Of a stretch of 6,681 bases of DNA, positions 1 through 5,448 are shown in pieces; position 1 is the stretch's first letter, and each line of letters begins with the position of its first letter. The DNA lies in assembly GCA_034678345.1 (NCBI GenBank), contig JAXDBZ010000123.1:1-6681 (forward strand), given 5' to 3'. A program made the position numbers and the translations under genes. The notes below the pieces were generated by a model that saw only the letters and a list, made by a program, of their open reading frames with translations, did no database searches and was not told the origin of the DNA. This DNA is from JANXPZ01 sp034678345 (GTDB taxonomy: Bacteria > Eisenbacteria > RBG-16-71-46).

Positions 1-5
1 GTCAC
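1..5 (-). CDS. 5' end of an unidentified leftward gene (start codon only)
   Basis: Only the start codon GTG (bases 5-3) and two further bases lie inside the window, so the product cannot be named. The case for a start is its ribosome binding site: on the minus strand AGGAGG (16-11) is followed by the 5-nt spacer ACACC and then GTG, close to ideal. A promoter candidate and a potentially structured leader lie upstream, after the end of comM, so this gene probably has its own transcription unit. The purine-rich motif could still be chance in non-coding DNA; sequence to the left would decide. Confidence 0.45.
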
Positions 6-110
6 GGTGTCCTCCTGGGTAAGGGTCGGGTCCTCGAACGAACCTTCTTCTTACCACCGGAGCGCCGTGGGCGCCCCTACTGCTTCCGGCCCGGTTTGTC
101 CGGAGATCTC
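6..110 (-). promoter_or_regulatory. Potentially structured 5' leader of the left-edge gene
   Basis: If transcription starts near 110 on the minus strand, the leader is about 105 nt and can fold into several elements. The palindrome GGAGATCTCC (102-111) sits at the expected start site. TCCGG (85-89) can pair with CCGGA (100-104). GGAGCGCC (59-66) pairs with GGCGCCCC (70-77) with one mismatch. GGTAAG (18-23) pairs with CTTACC (50-55), continuing inward as GGTCG (24-28) with CG(A)ACC (39-44) across a bulge. The last stem ends one base before the AGGAGG site, a position where folding could control translation. It matches no riboswitch class that I recognise. Local base composition is less GC-rich than the genes. 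Confidence 0.35.
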
Positions 111-116
111 CCGCTA

Positions 117-144
117 ATTACACCTGATGCCGCCATGAGTCCAA
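117..144 (-). promoter_or_regulatory. Sigma70-like promoter for the left-edge gene
   Basis: Minus-strand TTGGAC (144-139) and TGTAAT (122-117, five of six matches to TATAAT) are 16 bp apart. This is one of the few AT-richer patches in the window and lies between the comM stop and the next leftward start codon. Transcription would begin near 110, on the palindrome GGAGATCTCC, which could therefore be an operator. The -35 match is only moderate. Confidence 0.45.
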
Positions 145-178
145 GTCCTGGCGTTGGGTGTCGCCGCCGGATGCCTAT

Positions 179-194
179 CGCGCGTCCGCGCGCG
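179..194 (-). terminator. Weak hairpin directly after comM
   Basis: CGCGCG (179-184) and CGCGCG (189-194) flank a 4-nt loop, one base past the comM stop codon. No T-run follows on the minus strand, so intrinsic termination is uncertain. Alternating CG runs are also common by chance at this base composition. Confidence 0.2.
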
Positions 195-195
195 C

Positions 196-1707
196 TCAAC
201 CGCCTGCGCGTGCCCTCCCCTCATACGCCCGGTACTGCACTGCCTCCGCCAGCGCGCGCACGCTGATGTGCTCCTCGCCCGCGAGATCCGCGATGGTGCG
301 CGCCACGCGCATGGCGCGATGCACGGCCCGCGCGCTCATGCCGCCGCGGTCCACGGCGTCGGCGACGAGCCTTCGCCCGGCCTGATCCAGCGCGCAGGAG
401 TCCTCCAATCGCGCGGGCGGGAGCAGCGCGTTCAGGCAGCCGCGCTCGCGCTGGCGCACCCGCGCCGCGAGCACCCGCGCACGGACGACGGCGCTCGATT
501 CGCCGGGCGACGCTGCCTGCAGCTCGCGTGAGGTGAGCGCCGGCACCTCGATCTGAATATCAATCCTATCCAGCACCGGCCCACTTACGCGCGCGTGATG
601 CTGTGCGATATCCGTCGGCGTGCAGCGGCAGCCGCGCTTCGGATGTCCGAGCCAGCCGCACTTGCAGGGGTTCATCGCCGCTACGAGCAGGACGCGGGCC
701 GGGAACTCGCTGGCGCCGCTGGCCCGCACGATGGTGACGCTGCCGCCCTCGAGGGGCTGCCGCAGCGCATCGAGCGGGCCGCGCTGGAACTCCGACAACT
801 CGTCGAGGAAGAGCACGCCGTGGTGAGCGAGGGAGATCTCCCCGGGGTGGGGCGGGGAGCCGCCCCCGACGAGCCCGGGGATCGAGACCGAGTGGTGCGG
901 GGCGCGGAAGGGCCGCCGCGTCATCAGGCCGCGGCCGGGCCGCCGGAGCCCGGCTGCCGAGTGCAGGCGCGTGACGACCAGCGCCTCGTCCGGCTCGAGC
1001 GGCGGCAGGATGCCGGGCAGGCGGTGCGCGAGCATGGACTTGCCCGCGCCCGGCGGGCCGACGAGCAGCAGGTGGTGTCCGCCGGCGGCGGCGATCTCCA
1101 GCGCCCGCCGCGCCGTGGCCTGGCCCCGCACCTCGGCCAGGTCGTCGCGAGCCGCGGCCTCGGGGTCGGGCGGCGCCGCGCGCTGGCGCGGCAGCTCGTC
1201 GCCGCGCAGCCAGGCGACCGCCTGGTGCAGGTTGTCCACGGCGTGCACGGTGACGCCCTCGACCAGCGCGGCCTCCGGGGCGCAGGCACGGGCGCAGAGG
1301 AGCGTGGCCACGCCGGTGCGCCACAACGCCTCGGCCAGCGGCAGCGTGCCGCGCACGCCGCGCAGGGCCCCGTCGAGCGCGATCTCCCCCAGCGCCGCCG
1401 CACCCTCTAGCCGCGACGGCGGTGCCTGCCCGGTCGCGGCCAGCACGCCGAGGGCCACGGCGAGGTCGGCGGAGGAGCCTTCCTTGCGCCGCTCGGCGGG
1501 GGCGAGGTTCACAGTGACCTTGCGGTCGGGGAGCTGGAATCCGGCGTTGCGCAGCGCCGGCCAGACGCGGTCGCGGGCCTCGCGGCCGCTGGCGTCGGGC
1601 AGGCCGACGAGCACGAAGCCGGGCAGGCCGGGCCCGACGTCCACCTCGCACTCGACCGGCATGGCCTCGAGGCCCCACAGGGCCGCCGTCCGGACACGGC
1701 TCAGCAT
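196..1707 (-). CDS. comM: ComM / YifB-family AAA+ ATPase
   Basis: This is a 503-aa member of the Mg-chelatase-like YifB/ComM family; E. coli and Haemophilus ComM are of similar length (just over 500 aa). Family knowledge: ComM is a cytosolic hexameric helicase that promotes branch migration while incoming DNA is integrated during natural transformation. It is not a real Mg-chelatase subunit, and homologues are widespread in species not known to be competent. Visible parts: an N-terminal ChlI-like domain (about 20-145), the AAA+ core with Walker A GPPGAGKS (217-224) and Walker B VLFLDE (298-303), a four-cysteine cluster C348/C350/C360/C362 typical of the family, RID at 381-383, and the C-terminal helical domain (about 402-497) with SARAVHRAMRVARTIADL. 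The ATG at 1707 is chosen because GGGGAG lies 6 nt upstream and the family N-terminus (MLSRVRTAAL) starts there; an in-frame start at 1758 adds 17 residues without similarity. It is divergent from the histidine kinase gene. No disruption is seen. Confidence 0.96.
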   Translation of the reverse strand: MLSRVRTAALWGLEAMPVECEVDVGPGLPGFVLVGLPDASGREARDRVWPALRNAGFQLPDRKVTVNLAPAERRKEGSSADLAVALGVLAATGQAPPSRLEGAAALGEIALDGALRGVRGTLPLAEALWRTGVATLLCARACAPEAALVEGVTVHAVDNLHQAVAWLRGDELPRQRAAPPDPEAAARDDLAEVRGQATARRALEIAAAGGHHLLLVGPPGAGKSMLAHRLPGILPPLEPDEALVVTRLHSAAGLRRPGRGLMTRRPFRAPHHSVSIPGLVGGGSPPHPGEISLAHHGVLFLDELSEFQRGPLDALRQPLEGGSVTIVRASGASEFPARVLLVAAMNPCKCGWLGHPKRGCRCTPTDIAQHHARVSGPVLDRIDIQIEVPALTSRELQAASPGESSAVVRARVLAARVRQRERGCLNALLPPARLEDSCALDQAGRRLVADAVDRGGMSARAVHRAMRVARTIADLAGEEHISVRALAEAVQYRAYEGRARAGG

Positions 1708-1793
1708 GGCGGACTCCCCGGGGGTGGGCCGCGGGGGCAGACCCGGCGCGATTCGCAAGGGGCAGGCCAGCCGCTGCGCGGGTCAAACCGGGC

Positions 1794-1822
1794 TCAACCT
1801 CCCGCCCGGGCGTGCCGATAAC
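1794..1822 (+). promoter_or_regulatory. Weak promoter candidate for the histidine kinase, with flanking direct repeat
   Basis: TCAACC (1794-1799) and GATAAC (1817-1822, four of six matches to the -10 consensus) are 17 bp apart in the comM/histidine kinase intergenic region. Just downstream CCACCGGGA occurs twice (1825-1833 and 1840-1848) with a 15-bp period, where a regulator could bind near the start site. The same stretch carries GGGAG (1845-1849) 7 nt before an in-frame GTG (1857). Nothing convincing was found for comM on the other strand; TTGACC (minus, 1786-1781) has no matching -10. Confidence 0.25.
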
Positions 1823-1900
1823 TCCCACCGGGACAACATCCACCGGGAGATTCGCCGTGCCGCAGGGACGCCGCAGACGATCCCACGCCGACAGCGGCCG

Positions 1901-1920
1901 CCGCAGGCGGAAGCCTGCGG
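1901..1920. repeat. Perfect 8-bp hairpin with GGAA loop upstream of the histidine kinase
   Basis: CCGCAGGC (1901-1908) and GCCTGCGG (1913-1920) are perfect inverted repeats around the GNRA-type loop GGAA. The element ends 17 nt before the favoured ATG at 1938. It may be a short REP-like extragenic palindrome or a structured leader element. No T-run follows, so it is not a standard terminator. If translation began at the GTG at 1857 the hairpin would lie in coding sequence for an arginine-rich tail, which is less likely. Confidence 0.5.
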
Positions 1921-1937
1921 AGCGCACCGTCCTATCC

Positions 1938-3989
1938 ATGGAGCGCGACCGGGCCGCCCGGGCGGCCGCCATGCGCCAGGCGCTGGACATGGTGGCCGGC
2001 CCGCTGCTGGTGGGCGACGCCGCGATGCGCGTGCTGCTGTGGAACCGGGCCTTCGAGGACCTCGCGCCCGAAGCCCACGCCTCGCTGGCGGGGCGCAGCC
2101 TGCACGAGTTGCTCGCGCCCGACTGCCGCGACCGGATGCTCGAGGGCCTGCGCGCGCCCGGCGCCTCCGGCGGCGACCTCGAGGCCGGCCGCGTCACGCT
2201 CACCACCGTCCCCGGGGCGGAGTTCCTCGGCACCTGGCTGCCGATCAGCCCGGGCCCGCTGCAGGCCACCTGGCTGCTGCGGCTGGCCACCGGTCCGGCC
2301 ACCTCGCTCGAGGTGCTGGGCGAGCGGCTGCGCCGCGAGGAGGCGCAGAAGCGCAAGTTCGCCGCCCTGCTCACCGTCATGCGCGCCGTCCTCAGCTCGC
2401 TCGAGCTGGACCACATCCTCGAGACCATCGCCCACGAGACCCGCAAGGTCATCGAGGTGGACGAGTGCGTCGTCTTCGTGCTCGACGAGCAGGCCGGCGT
2501 GCTCGCGCCGGCGGCCGCCGACGTGCAGGAATTCCGCGACGAGGTCATGGCCCTGCGCCTGCCGCTGGGCGAGGGCGTGACGGGGAACGTGGCCCTGACC
2601 GGCCGCGGCGAGATCGTCAACAGCGCCATGGACGATCCGCGGGCGGTGCAGGTGCCGGGCACGCCCATCGAGCAGTCGTCGCTGCTGTGCGTGCCGCTGC
2701 TGGTGCGCGAGAAGGTGGCGGGCACGATCACCCTGACCCGCATGGGCGACCGCCACTTCCAGGACGAGGACCTCGAGCTGGCCTCGCTGTTCGCCGGGCA
2801 GTGCAGCGCCGCGCTCGCCAACGCGCGCCTCTACGAGGAGAGCCGGCAGGCCTACCGCGAGCTGCACGAGGCGCAGTCGCAGCTGGTCCAGTCGGCGAAG
2901 CTGAACGCGCTCGGCGAGATGGCCGGCGGCGTGGCGCACGACTTCAACAACATCCTCGCCGCCATCCTCGGCCGCACGCAGCTGCTCCTGCAGCAGGTCA
3001 CGGACCCGGACCAGCGCCGCCAGCTCGAGGTGGTCGAGCGGGCCGCGCTCGACGGCGCGCAGGCGGTGCGCCGCGTACAGGAGTTCACCCGGCTGCGCCA
3101 GGACGAGGACTTCGCGGCGCTCGACGTGCGCGAGATCGTGCAGGGCGTGCTCGAGCTGACGCAGCCGGCCTGGGAGGCCGAGTCGAAGCGGCGCGGCGTC
3201 GGCGTGGAGGTCGTGCTCGACCTGCGCGCGGCCCGGACGGTCCAGGGCAACGCCCCGGAGCTGCGCGAGGTGTTCACCAACCTGGTGCTCAACGCGCTCG
3301 ACGCGATGCCGTGGGGGGGGACCCTGACGGTGTCCAGCGTGGACGCCGCCGGCGAGGTGGGCATCTCGGTCGGCGACACGGGCGTGGGGATGGACGCGCA
3401 CACCCGCGCCCACATCTTCGAGCCCTTCTACACGACCAAGCCGGTCAAGGGCACCGGTCTCGGCCTGCCGATCGCCGACGGCATCGTCGCCCGGCATCAC
3501 GGCCGCATCGAGGTCGCCTCCGAGCCGGGCCGCGGCAGCACCTTCACGGTCTGGCTGCCGGCGGCGACGGCGGGGACGGCCGACGCGGGCGTGGCTCCCG
3601 CCGGGCCGCTGCCGCGGCTGCGCCTCCTCTGCGTGGACGACGAGGAGGCCGTGCTCCAGGTGCTGCGCGACCTGCTCGAACTGCTCGGGCAGGAGGTCGA
3701 GACCGCGCCGGGCGGGCGGGCCGGGCTCGACCGGTTCGAGGCCGGCGGCTTCGACGCGGTGTTCACCGACCTGGGTATGCCCGGGGTGAACGGCTGGGAC
3801 CTGGTCCGCTCGATCAAGGAGCGCTCGCCCGGGACACCGGTGGTCATCGTGACCGGCTGGGGTGTGCAGATCGACGGGCGTGTTCTGAGCGCGCGCGGCG
3901 CCGACTGCGTCGTCCCCAAGCCGTTCTCGCTCGAGGACGTGCGCCAGGCGCTGGAGCAGATCGCGGGCCGCCCGGCGCGGGCCGCCTGA
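1938..3989 (+). CDS. Soluble hybrid sensor histidine kinase (PAS-GAF-HisKA-HATPase-REC)
   Basis: This 683-aa protein has the layout of a cytosolic hybrid histidine kinase; no membrane segment is visible. Order: PAS-like domain (about 17-115), GAF domain (about 150-297), short helical linker, HisKA with the H-box GEMAGGVAHDFNN (phosphorylated His334), HATPase with N-box Asn452 (LVLNALDAM), G1 DTGVG (480-484), F-box FEPFY (494-498) and G2 GTGLGL (505-510), and a C-terminal receiver (about 560-678) with acidic pair D567/D568, phosphoacceptor D611, T639 and K661. All key residues are present. The signal is unknown; PAS and GAF suggest a small ligand, redox or gas cue. No response regulator with an output domain lies beside it, so the partner is elsewhere. 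Start choice: codons from GTG 1857 to 1937 use rare CGA, AGA, GGA and CTA, unlike the body, which favours ATG 1938. Against this, ATG 1938 has only GGAG 16 nt upstream, while GTG 1857 (710 aa) has GGGAG at 7 nt. A G8 run lies at 3313-3320. Confidence 0.93.
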   Translation: MERDRAARAAAMRQALDMVAGPLLVGDAAMRVLLWNRAFEDLAPEAHASLAGRSLHELLAPDCRDRMLEGLRAPGASGGDLEAGRVTLTTVPGAEFLGTWLPISPGPLQATWLLRLATGPATSLEVLGERLRREEAQKRKFAALLTVMRAVLSSLELDHILETIAHETRKVIEVDECVVFVLDEQAGVLAPAAADVQEFRDEVMALRLPLGEGVTGNVALTGRGEIVNSAMDDPRAVQVPGTPIEQSSLLCVPLLVREKVAGTITLTRMGDRHFQDEDLELASLFAGQCSAALANARLYEESRQAYRELHEAQSQLVQSAKLNALGEMAGGVAHDFNNILAAILGRTQLLLQQVTDPDQRRQLEVVERAALDGAQAVRRVQEFTRLRQDEDFAALDVREIVQGVLELTQPAWEAESKRRGVGVEVVLDLRAARTVQGNAPELREVFTNLVLNALDAMPWGGTLTVSSVDAAGEVGISVGDTGVGMDAHTRAHIFEPFYTTKPVKGTGLGLPIADGIVARHHGRIEVASEPGRGSTFTVWLPAATAGTADAGVAPAGPLPRLRLLCVDDEEAVLQVLRDLLELLGQEVETAPGGRAGLDRFEAGGFDAVFTDLGMPGVNGWDLVRSIKERSPGTPVVIVTGWGVQIDGRVLSARGADCVVPKPFSLEDVRQALEQIAGRPARAA

Positions 3990-4012
3990 GGCGACCGGCC
4001 GCGGCCGCCGCG

Positions 4013-4060
4013 GCACGGAGAAGCCCGCCCCGGGCAGGAGACCGGGGCGGGCTTCCGTGC
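4013..4060. terminator. Bidirectional hairpin terminator between convergent genes
   Basis: GAAGCCCGCCCCGG (4020-4033) and CCGGGGCGGGCTTC (4042-4055) form a perfect 14-bp stem with an 8-nt loop. GCACG (4013-4017) and CGTGC (4056-4060) extend it by 5 bp across a 2-nt bulge. It lies 23 nt after the histidine kinase stop and 16 nt from the stop of the convergent leftward gene, the expected site for a shared terminator. There is no clear T-run on either side, which is common in GC-rich genomes. Confidence 0.75.
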
Positions 4061-4076
4061 GTCGGCCTCGGGGGTA

Positions 4077-4682
4077 TCAGCGCGTGCTGCCGGGCAGGAT
4101 CGCGTCGGGCCCGGCCAGGGCCAGCGTCCGCGCCGCGAGCGCCATGTAGCCCCCGTCCGGCACGCCGCGGCGGTCCAGCCCGCGCACGCGGCCGGCGCGG
4201 TCCACGACGAACCAGGCCGGGGCAGCCCGCTGTGTGGCCGGGTCCAGCACGTTGAACTGGGCGGCGACCACGCCCTGCGCATCGGGGATGACGAGGTAGT
4301 GGAGCCCGAGCCGTCGCGCCAACCCCGCCGCGCCCGCCCGGGTGCGGTCCAGGACCGCCACCGGCAACACGCGGGCGTCGAGCAGGCGGTCCCGCTCGCC
4401 CTCCAGCGCGCGCAGCTGGGCCTCGGTGGGCGAGAAGACGAGCAGGACGTGGCCCTGCGCCCGCAGGTCGCGCAGGCGCTGCGGCCGCGCGCCGGGCCCG
4501 TCCCAGAGCACATCCGGCGCCAGGTCGCCGGCGGTCACGACCGCGACGGGCGGCCCGGACGGGGCGGGCGCGATGGTCGTGGGCGTGCGCGGCACGTCGA
4601 GGCGGCCGGGCACGTGGACCATCGGCGTGGCGGCAGCCAGGACGAAGCAGGTCGCGGCGACGACGGTGGGGGTGGAACGCAA
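4077..4682 (-). CDS. Exported cysteine-less AhpC/TSA-like (thioredoxin-fold) protein
   Basis: A 201-aa protein with an N-terminal signal sequence (basic MR, then a hydrophobic segment to about residue 24), a Pro-rich linker (about 25-48) and a thioredoxin-fold redoxin-like domain (about 52-190). Recognisable pieces are GHVLLVFSPTEAQLRALE (strand and active-site helix), LHYLVIPDAQGVVAAQFNV, and APAWFVVDRAGRV. The peroxidatic or CxxC cysteine is absent: the active-site region reads FSPTEAQL, and the only cysteine, C12, is in the signal segment. It therefore cannot be a normal thiol peroxidase or disulfide reductase; a structural, binding or chaperone role is possible but unproven. It resembles the upstream protein at 4802-5386 in domain order and position of the motif, so the two look like diverged paralogues. 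The start is a TTG at 4682, chosen because GGAGG lies 5 nt upstream and the signal peptide begins there; an ATG-only search would miss it and a longer in-frame ORF runs back to 5363. Confidence 0.85.
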   Translation of the reverse strand: MRSTPTVVAATCFVLAAATPMVHVPGRLDVPRTPTTIAPAPSGPPVAVVTAGDLAPDVLWDGPGARPQRLRDLRAQGHVLLVFSPTEAQLRALEGERDRLLDARVLPVAVLDRTRAGAAGLARRLGLHYLVIPDAQGVVAAQFNVLDPATQRAAPAWFVVDRAGRVRGLDRRGVPDGGYMALAARTLALAGPDAILPGSTR

Positions 4683-4701
4683 GGGGACCTCCGGGAACGA
4701 T

Positions 4702-4727
4702 GGGAGACGGACGAAAGGCCGTCTCTC
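4702..4727 (-). promoter_or_regulatory. Hairpin upstream of the TTG-start redoxin-like gene
   Basis: GAGACGG (4704-4710) pairs with CCGTCTC (4719-4725) around an 8-nt loop; a G-T and a G-C pair extend it to 4702/4727. It lies 19 nt before the TTG start, just ahead of the GGAGG site, within the transcribed gap between the two redoxin-like genes. It could affect mRNA processing or translation of the second gene; no T-run makes it a terminator. Confidence 0.4.
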
Positions 4728-4741
4728 TGCATCGGCAGGAA

Positions 4742-4767
4742 GGCGCGCGGACTTGAGTCCGCGCGCC
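4742..4767. repeat. 12-bp perfect extragenic palindrome (REP-like)
   Basis: GGCGCGCGGACT (4742-4753) and AGTCCGCGCGCC (4756-4767) are perfect inverted repeats; as a hairpin this gives 11 bp and a TTGA loop. It sits in the 119-nt gap between the two redoxin-like genes. The form, a GC-rich arm with GGACT/AGTCC at the centre, resembles short dispersed extragenic palindromes. On the minus strand the stem is followed by TTCCT, so it could also attenuate transcription between the two genes. Next to it GGGCCC (4779-4784) and GGGCCC (4790-4795) can form a further stem. Confidence 0.6.
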
Positions 4768-4801
4768 CCCTGGTTCCCGGGCCCGCCGGGGGCCCCGTCG
4801 C

Positions 4802-5386
4802 CTACTGCAGGCTCGTGACCGCGCTCTCCACCAGCCCCAGCATCTCGTCGTAGGGCAGCGCCTGGCCCAGCAGCGCCATGCGCACCACGCCCTGCCGGTT
4901 GATGAGCACGAAGCCGGGGCGGATCTGGCCCGTGCGCATGTCCCGCAGGCCGTAGAGTTGGGAGACCTCGCCGGTGACGTCGGCGAGCAGGACGAACGGC
5001 AGCTGGCGCTGGCGCGCGAACGACACCACCGTATGGGCCTTGTCGCCGCAGATGCCGTAGGGCTTGACCCCCAGCTTGCGCAGCCGGGGCTCGACCTCCT
5101 GGAGCGCGGCGAGGTCGGTGCGGCGGTCGGCGAAGACGACGAGCAGCCAGTAGCCCTTGAGCTTCGCCAGGCGCACCGGGCGGCCCTCGGAACCGTCGAG
5201 CTCGAAGTCCGGCGCGGTCTCGCCCACGTAGACCTGGCTCGTGACGGTCGAGGGCACCGGCACCGGGCTGATCGTGCCCTTGTGGTCGGTCGTCGGCAGC
5301 GGCTGCCCCGGGGCCTTGGGTGTCTGGTCCGCGCGGGCCGTCCCCACCGCCAGCATCATGCACAGCACGAAGAGAGCACGCTTCAT
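4802..5386 (-). CDS. Exported AhpC/TSA-like protein lacking the peroxidatic cysteine
   Basis: A 194-aa protein with a clear Sec signal peptide, MKRALFVLCMMLAVGTARA, with likely cleavage after residue 19. A Pro-rich linker (20-50) leads to an AhpC/TSA peroxiredoxin-like domain (about 53-175): VGETAPDFEL (54-63), strand LLVVFADRRT, LGVKPYGICGDKAHTVVSFA (105-124), LPFVLLADVTGEVSQLYGL, and RPGFVLINRQG with the family arginine R157. In active peroxiredoxins the strand is followed by a PxxxTxxC site; here it reads ADRRTDLA, so the catalytic Cys is replaced by Ala93. The only cysteine in the mature protein is C113, outside the active-site position. A peroxidase role is therefore unlikely; the fold may serve binding or assembly in the cell envelope. 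ATG 5386 has GGAGG 6 nt upstream. It follows the UroD-like gene by 53 nt and precedes a similar gene by 119 nt. A promoter candidate lies just upstream. Confidence 0.9.
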   Translation of the reverse strand: MKRALFVLCMMLAVGTARADQTPKAPGQPLPTTDHKGTISPVPVPSTVTSQVYVGETAPDFELDGSEGRPVRLAKLKGYWLLVVFADRRTDLAALQEVEPRLRKLGVKPYGICGDKAHTVVSFARQRQLPFVLLADVTGEVSQLYGLRDMRTGQIRPGFVLINRQGVVRMALLGQALPYDEMLGLVESAVTSLQ

Positions 5387-5417
5387 GGCCGCACCTCCCG
5401 GTTCGAGGACGAATCCG

Positions 5418-5448
5418 AGTATGCCCACTTCACCGACGATCATGTCAA
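5418..5448 (-). promoter_or_regulatory. Internal promoter candidate ahead of the first redoxin-like gene
   Basis: A perfect TTGACA (minus, 5448-5443) overlaps the last codons and stop of the UroD-like gene. CATACT (5423-5418, four of six matches) follows after 19 bp, slightly longer than the usual 17. Transcription would start some 25 nt before the ATG at 5386, in a locally AT-richer patch. If real, the redoxin-like pair can be expressed apart from the UroD-like gene. Confidence 0.4.

Noticed and set aside
29..44. T-arm-like sequence (TCGAACGAACC) suggesting a tRNA
   Set aside because: No acceptor stem, D-arm, or anticodon arm can be arranged around it on either strand; it fits better as part of the leader hairpin.
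566..2821. A 751-codon minus-strand frame spanning the comM start and its upstream region
   Set aside because: It is out of frame with comM, crosses the divergent intergenic region, and its Arg/Ala-rich translation has no motif.
1932..4016. A 694-codon open frame antisense to the histidine kinase
   Set aside because: It mirrors the kinase gene almost exactly. The translation is low-complexity (H, R, A, L, Q) with no domain, while the + strand has every kinase and receiver motif.
971..4255. A 1094-codon open frame on the + strand crossing comM and the histidine kinase
   Set aside because: It overlaps two well-supported genes in another frame or strand, is dominated by R, A, G and P with no recognisable motif, and is the usual by-product of few stop codons in GC-rich DNA.
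4682..5363. Upstream extension of the second redoxin-like gene through the first one
   Set aside because: The extension is a frame-shadow of the first redoxin-like gene and the gap. The TTG with GGAGG and the immediate signal peptide mark the real start.
4077..5386. Active thiol peroxidase or TlpA-like disulfide reductase
   Set aside because: Neither protein has a PxxxTxxC or CxxC motif.
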